From: Novosphingobium sp. UBA1948
GTDB lineage: Bacteria > Pseudomonadota > Alphaproteobacteria > Sphingomonadales > Sphingomonadaceae
DNA: 12,784 nt
Direction: 5' to 3'
NCBI GenBank assembly: GCA_002336765.1
Contig: DDES01000232.1
Coordinates: 1 to 12,784, forward strand
How positions within the stretch are numbered: the stretch's first letter is position 1; each line of letters begins with the position of its first letter. Positions 1-6,658 of this stretch are shown here, in pieces. The position numbers were made by a program, and so were the translations under genes. The notes beneath the pieces are model-generated. The model was given only the letters and a program-made list of their open reading frames with translations, did no database searches and had not been told where the DNA came from.

Positions 1-709
1 CCAGATGGGCGCCGAACTGGTCGAATCCTCCGATCTGCGGGTGGTGGATGGCCGCGTCTGCATGCGCACGACTCGGGGCTGGAAAGCCATCGACGTGCTC
101 TATCGCCGTGTGGATGACGCTTTCCTCGATCCGCTGACCTATAATCCCGATTCGATGCTGGGCGTGGCGGGGATCATGGATGTCTATCGCAGCGGCGGCA
201 TCACCATCGCCAACGCGCCGGGCACCGGCATTGCCGATGACAAGGCGATCTACAGCTTCATGCCGGAAATCGTCGAGTTCTACACCGGCGAGAAGCCGAT
301 CCTGAAAAACGTGCCGACATGGCGTTGCAGCGAGCCGGAATCGCTCAAATATGTGCTGGCGCATCTGCCCGAACTGGTGGTGAAGGAAGTGCATGGCAGC
401 GGCGGCTATGGCATGTTGATCGGGCCAACCTCGTCCAAGGCCGAGATCGCCGCTTTCGAACGCAAATTGCGGGCCAAGCCCGACAATTACATCGCCCAGC
501 CCACGCTGTCGCTGTCCACCGTGCCGATCTTCACCAAATCGGGGCTGGCGCCGCGCCATCTCGATCTGCGGCCCTTTGTGCTGGTCAGCCCGCATGGCAT
601 CAACATCACGCCGGGCGGGCTGACCCGCGTGGCGCTCAAAAAAGGCTCGCTGGTGGTGAACTCGTCGCAAGGCGGGGGCACCAAGGACAGCTGGGTGCTG
701 GCGGATTAA
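1..709 (+). CDS. Circularly permuted ATP-grasp protein of the Anbu cluster (5' end cut by window)
   Basis: The gene enters from the left edge (first full codon at 2) and ends with TAA at 707-709, so about 235 codons of a family usually near 470-500 residues are present. Visible family signatures are a glycine-rich stretch VKEVHGSGGYGMLIGP (codons at about 381-428), matching the nucleotide-binding loop. Near the end are FVLVSPHGINITPGGLTRVA and SSQGGGTKDSWVL, typical of the circularly permuted ATP-grasp type 2 (DUF404/DUF407) C-terminus. ATP-grasp enzymes form amide bonds through an acyl-phosphate; the substrates of this branch are not established. It ends 14 bp before the alpha-E gene and heads the conserved ATP-grasp, alpha-E, transglutaminase, Anbu order, which supports co-function. 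Family assignment is firm; the reaction is inferred from the fold. Confidence 0.92.
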   Translation, partial: QMGAELVESSDLRVVDGRVCMRTTRGWKAIDVLYRRVDDAFLDPLTYNPDSMLGVAGIMDVYRSGGITIANAPGTGIADDKAIYSFMPEIVEFYTGEKPILKNVPTWRCSEPESLKYVLAHLPELVVKEVHGSGGYGMLIGPTSSKAEIAAFERKLRAKPDNYIAQPTLSLSTVPIFTKSGLAPRHLDLRPFVLVSPHGINITPGGLTRVALKKGSLVVNSSQGGGTKDSWVLAD

Positions 710-723
710 GGGAGGGACGATAG

Positions 724-1665
724 ATGCTTGGACGTTCCGCCTGGGGCCTGTTCTGGATGGCGCGCTATCTGGAGCGCGCGGAAAACACCGCCCGCCTGCT
801 TGATGCAGGCTTTCGCATGGCGCTCACCCGCGGCAATGGCGCCGCATCGGAAGAGTGGCGCAGCCTGCTGGTCTCGCTGGGGCTGGAGGAGGAATATGCC
901 GCTGGCGGCGGCGATTTCGCCGGTCCCTCGATCAGCAACTGGATCCTGCGCGGATCGAGCACGTCGAGCGTGCTGGCGATGATCGAGGCCGCGCGCACCA
1001 ATGCCCGCATGGTGCGCACCGCCATCACCCGCGAGGTGTGGGAAGCCACCAACGAGACCTGGATGATCCTGAAGGACGCGCTGGCGCGGCCGGTGAAGGA
1101 GGCCGATCTGGGCAATGTGCTCGACCTGATCCGGCGACAGGTGACCGCTGTGCGCGGGGCGATGGAAGGCACAATGCTGCGCAACGACATTTTCAACTTC
1201 GCGCGCATCGGCACCCATCTGGAGCGCGCCGACAACACCGCGCGCATTCTCGACGTGAAATACCATGTGCTGTTGCCCAGCGCGGCATGGGTCGGATCGC
1301 GGCTGGACAATGCGCAATGGGAAATGGTGCTGCGCTCGGTGTCGGGCGAGCGGGCCTTCCGCTGGCTCAACGCGGGCGCGCTCGATCCGCGCGGCATTGC
1401 CGAATTCCTGATCCTCGATGGCCGTTTCCCGCGCAGCCTTGCCTATTGCTACTTCAAGCTGACCAGCAACATGGCGTGGCTGTGCCGCGACTATGATCAG
1501 GATACCGCCTGCTATCTGATGCAGAAGGAAGCCACGGTGAAGCTGACCGACACCACCATCGGCCAGATCTTCGACTATGGGTTGCACGAATTCATCACCG
1601 ATTTCATCGTCACCAACCGGCATATCGCGGATGCCATCGCGGCTGACTATCGGTTCACGGAGTAA
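724..1665 (+). CDS. Alpha-E domain protein (DUF403)
   Basis: A 313-residue, all-helical protein that opens at once with the family signature: LGRSAWGLFWMARYLERAEN at residues 2-21. The motif LERAENTARLLD (16-27) recurs as LERADNTARILD (166-177), so the protein looks like an internal duplication of a helical unit. No signal peptide or membrane segment is visible, so it should be cytoplasmic. The ATG at 724 is preceded by GGGAGG at 710-715, a good ribosome binding site, and follows the ATP-grasp stop by 14 bp. The next gene begins 4 bp after this stop, so translation is probably coupled. Alpha-E proteins are almost always encoded beside the circularly permuted ATP-grasp partner, sometimes fused to it, and are presumed to form a complex with it. 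No enzymatic activity is known to me. Family call is very secure, role is not. Confidence 0.93.
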   Translation: MLGRSAWGLFWMARYLERAENTARLLDAGFRMALTRGNGAASEEWRSLLVSLGLEEEYAAGGGDFAGPSISNWILRGSSTSSVLAMIEAARTNARMVRTAITREVWEATNETWMILKDALARPVKEADLGNVLDLIRRQVTAVRGAMEGTMLRNDIFNFARIGTHLERADNTARILDVKYHVLLPSAAWVGSRLDNAQWEMVLRSVSGERAFRWLNAGALDPRGIAEFLILDGRFPRSLAYCYFKLTSNMAWLCRDYDQDTACYLMQKEATVKLTDTTIGQIFDYGLHEFITDFIVTNRHIADAIAADYRFTE

Positions 1666-1669
1666 TCCC

Positions 1670-2503
1670 ATGAGGATCACGATCGACCACCAGACGATCT
1701 ATCGCTTTGACTCGCCGGTGTGGCATGGCGTCAAGCGCCTGCGGCTGACCCCGCGCGATTGCGCGACGCAGACGGTGCTGGACTGGGATATCGCCATCGA
1801 GGGCGGCTCGATCGAATGCTGCTATGACGATCACAACCAGAATGCCGTGACCCTGATCGCGCTGGATAGCGGTCTGGTGAACGGGCAAAAGGGCGGCGAG
1901 GTCGCCATCCGTTGCCGTGGCACGGTAGAGACGCGCGATGCGGCGGGCGTGCTGGGGCAGCATACCGGCTATATGCCGCTGTGGCTGCTGACCAACCAGA
2001 CCGAACTGACCAAGCCCGGCCCGAAGCTCAAGGCACTGGCGGGCAGGTTCAGCCATGATGGCACAGACACGATCCCCATGCTGCACCGGCTGATGGAAGC
2101 GGTGGGCGAGGCGGTGGCCTACACCAAGGGCGAGACCGGCGCCGACACCAGCGCCGAGGCCGCGCTGGCGGCGGGCAAGGGCGTGTGTCAGGATCATGCC
2201 CATGTGTTCATGGGTGCGGCGCGGGCGCTGGGCCTGCCGGCGCGCTATGTCTCGGGCTATCTGTTGATGGACGCGGCGGCGCAGGAAGCGGGCCATGGCT
2301 GGGCCGAGGTGTATGTGGCGGGGCTGGGCTGGGTCGGCTTCGATGTGTCGAACAACCAGTGCCCCGACGAACGCTATGTAAGGCTGGCCGTGGGCACGGA
2401 CTACCGCGATGCGGCGCCGGTGAAGGGTGTGGCGCAGGGCGCGGGTGTGGGCGATCTGTCGGTGTTGCTCAGCGTTGCGCAGCAGCAGGTGGTGGAGCAA
2501 TAA
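1670..2503 (+). CDS. Transglutaminase-like cysteine peptidase of the Anbu cluster
   Basis: A 277-residue protein with an N-terminal beta-rich region (about 1-100; starts MRITIDHQTIYRFDSPV) and a transglutaminase/papain-fold core at about 150-235. A Cys-His-Asp triad can be placed: Cys173 in GKGVCQDHAH, His209 in GHGWAEVYV and Asp225 in GWVGFDVSNN. Bacterial members of this family are generally thought to be peptidases or amide-bond hydrolases rather than cross-linkers. I chose the ATG at 1670 because the N-terminus then matches the family start. GGAG at 1659-1662 overlaps the previous stop codon and fits as its ribosome binding site. An in-frame ATG at 1577 would extend the protein back through the end of the alpha-E gene and is unlikely. 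The protein lacks a signal peptide, as expected for a cytoplasmic partner of Anbu. Substrate unknown. Confidence 0.93.
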   Translation: MRITIDHQTIYRFDSPVWHGVKRLRLTPRDCATQTVLDWDIAIEGGSIECCYDDHNQNAVTLIALDSGLVNGQKGGEVAIRCRGTVETRDAAGVLGQHTGYMPLWLLTNQTELTKPGPKLKALAGRFSHDGTDTIPMLHRLMEAVGEAVAYTKGETGADTSAEAALAAGKGVCQDHAHVFMGAARALGLPARYVSGYLLMDAAAQEAGHGWAEVYVAGLGWVGFDVSNNQCPDERYVRLAVGTDYRDAAPVKGVAQGAGVGDLSVLLSVAQQQVVEQ

Positions 2504-2577
2504 TCCTTCGTCTCCCTTGACGGCACCTGCCATAATTGTGCAACCGCGAATTCAGGGATTCGGCGTTTCGGGGATTC

Positions 2578-2595
2578 GGGGGGAACAACCAAGTG
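2578..2595 (+). promoter_or_regulatory. Ribosome binding site and GTG start that set the mature Anbu N-terminus
   Basis: Six G residues (2578-2583) followed by AA lie 9 bp before GTG at 2593. This pairing decides the start: only initiation here puts Thr directly after Met. Just upstream, GGGATTCGG occurs twice (2555-2563 and 2571-2579, 16 bp apart), and the second copy supplies part of the G-run. Confidence 0.6.
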
Positions 2596-3336
2596 ACCTA
2601 TTGCGTGGGTATGATGCTGGACAAGGGGCTGGTGTTGATGAGCGACACCCGCACCAATTCGGGCGTCGACAATATCTCCACCTTCCGCAAGACGGTGCAC
2701 TGGGAAGTGTTCGGCGAGCGCATTGTCGCGCTGATGAGCAGCGGCAATTTGGCCACCACGCAGGCTGTGATCGCCAAGATCGAGGAGCAGAACAAGCTGC
2801 CCGCCGACCGGCACAACACGGTGCTGGAATCGCCCACCATGTTCCAGATCGCCACCCATGTCGGCAAGATCCTGCGCGAGACCATCGCCGAGCGCGACCA
2901 TGACAACGGGATGCAGGGTTCGGGCACCTTTTCGGCCACGCTGATTCTGGCGGGGCAGATCGAGGGCGAGCGCCCGCGCCTGTTCCTGATCTATCCCGAA
3001 GGCAATTTCATCGAGGCCACGCCCGACACGCCCTTCTTCCAGATCGGCGAGACCAAATACGGCCGCCCGATCCTGATCCGCGGCTATGACGCGACGGCTG
3101 GCTTCGAGGATGCGGTCAAGCTGATGATGGTCAGCTTTGATTCCACGCTCAAGGCCAATCTCTCGGTGGGCATGCCGCTCGATCTGCTGGTGATCGCCAA
3201 GGACGAGTTCACCCCCCTCCACGAGCGCCGTATCACCGCCACCGACCCGTGGTACCGCGTGATCTCCGCCAGTTGGAGCGAAAGCCTGCGGGCGGCGCTG
3301 GACGGTTTGCCGGATTATCCCTTCCACGCGGGGTAA
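2593..3336 (+). CDS. Anbu, proteasome-like N-terminal-threonine peptidase (ancestral beta subunit family)
   Basis: A 247-residue protein of the Anbu (COG3484, proteasome-type protease) family, related to proteasome beta subunits and HslV. With the GTG start at 2593 the protein reads M-TYCVGMMLDKGLVLMSDTR. Removal of Met exposes Thr1, the expected nucleophile. Asp17 and Arg19 sit at the spacing seen in proteasome beta subunits, and Lys32 in FRK lies at or next to the usual Lys33. The start is supported by a G-run (GGGGGGAA, 2578-2585) 9 bp upstream. A TTG start at 2536 would bury the Thr and is rejected. Published Anbu structures show ring or lock-washer assemblies, with unclear protein-degrading activity. 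It lies 89 bp after the transglutaminase gene and ends 20 bp before the convergent GreA/B-type gene, so it closes the operon. Function in the cell is not settled. Confidence 0.93.
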   Translation: MTYCVGMMLDKGLVLMSDTRTNSGVDNISTFRKTVHWEVFGERIVALMSSGNLATTQAVIAKIEEQNKLPADRHNTVLESPTMFQIATHVGKILRETIAERDHDNGMQGSGTFSATLILAGQIEGERPRLFLIYPEGNFIEATPDTPFFQIGETKYGRPILIRGYDATAGFEDAVKLMMVSFDSTLKANLSVGMPLDLLVIAKDEFTPLHERRITATDPWYRVISASWSESLRAALDGLPDYPFHAG

Positions 3337-3356
3337 TCCGCGGCGGATCAGGCGCC

Positions 3357-3824
3357 TTACGTGGCGCCAGCGGTGATCGCCACGATCTCCAGCGCTTCCG
3401 GCCTGCCGCCAAAATCGAGCACTTCGCCCACCTCGGCATCCATCATGGCGCGGCACAGTGGCGCGGAAAAGGACAGCAAGCCTGCCGTAGGGTCCGCCTC
3501 GTCATCCCCCACGATGGTGATGCGGCGCTCCTGACCATTGAGGCGCAGTGTCACGGTGCAGCCGAAAGCGACGCAGGTGCCGTCGGCCCCGGGCATCAGG
3601 CGGGCGGTGGCCTGACGGTTGCGCCAATAGCGCAACTGGCGCCGCGCGGCGGTCAGGTCCTGCTCCTCCGCCAGCGAGGGGATGCGCGCTTCCAACTCGC
3701 GCACCTTGCTCTCGATCTGTGCCAGCCCGCGGGGGGTGACCAGATTGGGGCCGGGCGGGATCGGCACCTCGAATTTGGGTTCGAGATGCTCGTCATCACC
3801 GTCGCGGCGAAAGGCAACGCTCAT
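3357..3824 (-). CDS. GreA/GreB-family transcription elongation factor paralogue
   Basis: A 155-residue protein with GreA/GreB architecture. After a charged leader (1-26) comes a helical hairpin beginning NLVTPRGLAQIES (27-39) and running to about residue 78. The C-terminal FKBP-like domain has the conserved run RITIVGDDEADPTAG (101-115) and SAPLCRAMMDAEVGEVLDF (120-138). Gre factors bind the RNA polymerase secondary channel and stimulate cleavage of backtracked RNA. The hairpin tip is divergent: it reads SLAEEQD at about 50-56, and aligned by eye to GreA the first of the two catalytic acids (GreA Asp41) is replaced by Ser. It may therefore bind polymerase without normal cleavage activity. The start at 3824 has a weak GGTGA upstream. 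The gene follows the FKBP gene by 24 bp on the same strand, so the two are probably co-transcribed. It ends 20 bp from the convergent Anbu gene. Distinguishing GreA-like from GreB-like needs alignment. Confidence 0.85.
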   Translation of the reverse strand: MSVAFRRDGDDEHLEPKFEVPIPPGPNLVTPRGLAQIESKVRELEARIPSLAEEQDLTAARRQLRYWRNRQATARLMPGADGTCVAFGCTVTLRLNGQERRITIVGDDEADPTAGLLSFSAPLCRAMMDAEVGEVLDFGGRPEALEIVAITAGAT

Positions 3825-3848
3825 CGCGGGATCACCAAAGCCGCGCGA

Positions 3849-4427
3849 TCATTGGGGTGCGGCTGCGGGGCTTGCGGGCGCCGTATCGCGCGCCTTGCGC
3901 ATGGCTTCCACTTCCGCCGCCGTCTTGAAATCCAGCAGTTCGATCTGGAACACGAGATCCGCATTGGCGGGAATGGGGCCGGTCTTTTGCGCGCCATAGC
4001 CCAGCGCGGCAGGGATGCAGAGCCGCGCGATGCCGGTCTTGGCCATCATGCGCAACCCCTCGGAAAAGCCCGGGATCACCGCATCGGCCTGCAAGGCGGA
4101 GCGCATCCCTTGGTCGAACACCGCGCCATCGGCGGCCAGATAGCCGATGTAATTGACCAGCACGAAATCGCTGGCCGCCGGTTTGGCGCCCGTGGCGGGG
4201 CGCAGCATGGTGTAGCCAAGCCCCGATGCCGTCTTGGCGGCGCAGACGCGTTGCCCCGTCGGAACGACCGGATTGAGCGGCAGCGGGATAATCCCGGCGT
4301 CGGGCTTGGCCGGAGCCGGCTTGGCGGCAACCGGCTTGCGCACTGGCGCGGCATGGGCCGGAACGGGGGCGAGAGACAGGGCCACAAGGGCGGCGAGGGG
4401 CGACAGGGCGCGCGGCAGCAGCTTCAT
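3849..4427 (-). CDS. Exported FKBP-type peptidyl-prolyl cis-trans isomerase
   Basis: A 192-residue protein with a signal peptide (MKLLPRAL, hydrophobic core about 7-20, probable cleavage after AHA at 26). A Pro/Ala/Lys-rich linker follows (27-58), then an FKBP domain (about 60-168). FKBP signatures are VNYIGYLAADGAVFDQG (91-107), VIPGFSEGLRMM (117-128), IPAALGYGAQKTGPIPANAD (138-157) and LVFQIELLDF (158-167). Such proteins catalyse prolyl isomerisation and assist folding in the periplasm. Cys62 and Cys137 are the only cysteines. An in-frame ATG at 4592 would add 55 unlike residues ahead of the signal peptide, so the 4427 start is preferred. No Shine-Dalgarno precedes it; instead a -10-like TATAGC lies 7 bp upstream, suggesting a leaderless transcript. 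The GreA/B-type gene follows 24 bp downstream. The C-terminal tail (168-192) is Ala/Pro-rich and probably disordered. Confidence 0.9.
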   Translation of the reverse strand: MKLLPRALSPLAALVALSLAPVPAHAAPVRKPVAAKPAPAKPDAGIIPLPLNPVVPTGQRVCAAKTASGLGYTMLRPATGAKPAASDFVLVNYIGYLAADGAVFDQGMRSALQADAVIPGFSEGLRMMAKTGIARLCIPAALGYGAQKTGPIPANADLVFQIELLDFKTAAEVEAMRKARDTAPASPAAAPQ

Positions 4428-4434
4428 AAGCGAC

Positions 4435-4483
4435 GCTATAGGGAAGGAACGCGGCACAGGGCAAGCGCCCGCGCATCGGGCGC
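4435..4483 (-). promoter_or_regulatory. Putative promoter of the FKBP gene with adjacent GC palindrome
   Basis: Read on the minus strand, TTGCCC (4464-4459) and TATAGC (4440-4435) are separated by 18 bp, a plausible housekeeping promoter. Transcription would start at or within a few bases of the ATG at 4427. Immediately upstream of the -35 is a perfect 7-bp inverted repeat, GCGCCCG (4465-4471) and CGGGCGC (4477-4483), with a 5-nt centre. It could be an operator or a structure of no function. The assignment is by eye only. Confidence 0.4.
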
Positions 4484-4616
4484 GGTCCGATACTGGCGCT
4501 TGATCCGCAACGCGTGGCAAGCTGGTGTAAAAGATAGGGAAATAGTGCCCAAAGCCCTCGACAAATTGAAAAATTGGCGCAGTAAAAGGCACAGCTATTC
4601 AGCGGGGGTTTGAAAT

Positions 4617-6650
4617 ATGCGGATGACGGGGCGGACATTGGGACTTGGCTTGGCTCTGGCATTGTCGGCCCCCTGCCCGCCAGTGCTGGCGCAGGGGCTG
4701 GCGCAGGGGCAGGCAGCACCCAATCCGCCTGCCGATCTGGCCAGTCTGGCGGCCAAATTCGGCGCGCGCGAGGCGGTGCGCAGCATCAGCCTTTCCCCCG
4801 ATGGCAAGCATCTGGCACTCGTCAGCAACCTGTCGAGTGGCGACGAGGCGCTCTCGATCGTCAATGTGGAAACCGGCGAGCAACCCAAGCCGATCATGCG
4901 CAGCGCGGGCAGCGAGGCGCATATGACCTCCTGCTTCTGGCCCACCGACACCCGCCTCGTCTGCGAGATGCATTACATCGATGTGTCCACCTCGATCCTG
5001 CTGGGCGTGACCCGCATGTTCAGCATCAACGCCGATGGCACCGACATCAAACGGCTCACCGCCAACAGCAACGGGCGCTCGCTCTATGCCGCGCAATTCG
5101 GCGGCGAGGTGATCGACCAGACCGGTGGCGATACGCAGGGCAGCGTGCTGATGATGCGTGACTATGTGCCCGAAAGGACCACCGGCACGATTCTGGGCAG
5201 CGAACAGACCGGTCTGGGTGTCGAACGGATCGATGTCACCACGATCAAGCGCAGCACGGTGGAAAATGCGCGTGCCGATGCTATCGACTATATTAGCGAC
5301 GGGCTGGGCAATGTTCGCCTCTATGCCGCGCAACCCCACACGCCCGATGGCTATGACCGGCCGATGATCAACTGGTATTACCGCAAGGCCGGATCGCGCG
5401 ACTGGTCCACGCTCAACCGTGTGGACATCACGCCTTCGGGCAGGATCGGTTTCCAGCCTGCGGCGGTCGATCCCGCGCTGAACGTCGCCTATGGTTTCGA
5501 GGGCAAGGACGGGATGAGCGCGCTCTATCGCGTCAAGCTGGATGGCTCGATGGCCAAGGAACTGGTGCTGGCGCGGCAGGATGTGGATGTGGACACCTTG
5601 TTGCGCATCGGGCGCCAGCGCCGCGTGGTGGGCGCCAGTTATGCCACTGACCGGCGCGAGGTGGTGTTTTTCGATCCCCAGCTCAAGAGCCTCGGCACCG
5701 CGCTGGGCAAGGCCATTCCCGGCAGCCCGATGATCGGCTTTCTCGACGCCAGCGCCGACGAAAACCGCCTGCTGATGATTGCCTCGGCCGACACCAATCC
5801 GGGTATGCTCTATCTGTTCAACAAGGCGCAGCGCAAGCTGGACGAGGTGATGCCGGTGCGCCCCGAACTGGTGGATGTGCCGCTGGCGACGATGAAGCCG
5901 GTGATGTTCACCGCACGCGACGGATCGCAGGTGCCTGCCTATCTGACCCTGCCGGTGGGCGGCAAGGACAAGGGCCTGCCCGCCATCGTCATGCCGCATG
6001 GCGGGCCCAGCGCACGCGACGAATGGGGCTTTGACTGGCTGGCGCAATTCTTTGCCGCACGCGGGTTCGCCGTGCTCCAGCCCAATTTCCGTGGCTCGGC
6101 GGGCTATGGCATGGGCTGGTTCCGCAAGAATGGCTTCCAGTCGTGGAAGGAGGCCATCGGCGATGTGGACGATGCCGGCAAATGGCTGGTGAAGGAAGGC
6201 ATTGCCGATGCGGGCAAGCTGGCCATCGTCGGCTGGTCCTATGGCGGATATGCCGCATTGCAGACCGGCGTGTTCGATCCGGGGCAGTACAAGGCCATCG
6301 TGGCCATCGCGCCGGTGACGGATCTGGCGGGGCTGGTGAATGCCAGCCGCGAGTTCACCGATTACAATCTGGTGCATGATATGATCGGCTCTGGCCCGCA
6401 TGTGCGCGAGGGATCGCCTGCGGCCAATGCGGGCAAGATCACCGCGCCGGTGCTGATGTTCCACGGCACATGGGACCTGAATGTGCCGATCCTCCAGTCG
6501 CGCACCATGCAGGACCGGTTGAAGGACGCGGGCAAGCCGGTGGAACTGGTGGAGTTTCCCAAGCTCGACCACCAGCTTGACGATGCCACCGCCCGCACCG
6601 CCATGCTGACGCGCATCGACACCTTCCTGCGCAAGAGTATGGGGATGTAG
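4617..6650 (+). CDS. Exported S9-family (prolyl oligopeptidase-type) serine peptidase
   Basis: A 677-residue protein with a signal peptide (about 1-25, ending PPVLA before QG), a beta-propeller-like N-terminal half (about 45-415) and an alpha/beta-hydrolase catalytic domain (about 430-677). The triad is visible: Ser541 in GWSYGGYAAL, Asp620 in HGTWDLNVPILQS and His652 in KLDHQLDD. The oxyanion-region pattern MPHGGPSARD and the run PNFRGSAGYG are typical of dipeptidyl aminopeptidase/acylaminoacyl peptidase relatives. It should cleave oligopeptides in the periplasm, perhaps for peptide scavenging; exact specificity cannot be read. The ATG at 4617 is preceded by a G-run at 4603-4607. The gene stands alone, divergent from the FKBP gene (189 bp spacer) and convergent with the AI-2E-family gene, whose stop lies 8 bp away. 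Length is normal for the family. Confidence 0.92.
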   Translation: MRMTGRTLGLGLALALSAPCPPVLAQGLAQGQAAPNPPADLASLAAKFGAREAVRSISLSPDGKHLALVSNLSSGDEALSIVNVETGEQPKPIMRSAGSEAHMTSCFWPTDTRLVCEMHYIDVSTSILLGVTRMFSINADGTDIKRLTANSNGRSLYAAQFGGEVIDQTGGDTQGSVLMMRDYVPERTTGTILGSEQTGLGVERIDVTTIKRSTVENARADAIDYISDGLGNVRLYAAQPHTPDGYDRPMINWYYRKAGSRDWSTLNRVDITPSGRIGFQPAAVDPALNVAYGFEGKDGMSALYRVKLDGSMAKELVLARQDVDVDTLLRIGRQRRVVGASYATDRREVVFFDPQLKSLGTALGKAIPGSPMIGFLDASADENRLLMIASADTNPGMLYLFNKAQRKLDEVMPVRPELVDVPLATMKPVMFTARDGSQVPAYLTLPVGGKDKGLPAIVMPHGGPSARDEWGFDWLAQFFAARGFAVLQPNFRGSAGYGMGWFRKNGFQSWKEAIGDVDDAGKWLVKEGIADAGKLAIVGWSYGGYAALQTGVFDPGQYKAIVAIAPVTDLAGLVNASREFTDYNLVHDMIGSGPHVREGSPAANAGKITAPVLMFHGTWDLNVPILQSRTMQDRLKDAGKPVELVEFPKLDHQLDDATARTAMLTRIDTFLRKSMGM

Positions 6651-6658
6651 CCAGCGGG

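Noticed and set aside
3336..3348. ATCCG/CGGAT hairpin between the convergent Anbu and GreA/B-type genes
   Set aside because: Five base pairs with a 3-nt loop and no U-tract; too weak to call a terminator.
706..3456. Several 290-350-codon minus-strand frames opposite the Anbu cluster
   Set aside because: The plus-strand genes have catalytic motifs and ribosome sites; the minus frames are Arg/His-rich and unlike any family.
3249..4613. A 454-codon plus-strand frame over the GreA/B-type and FKBP genes
   Set aside because: Same antisense effect; it also overlaps the end of Anbu, and the minus-strand proteins carry unmistakable motifs.
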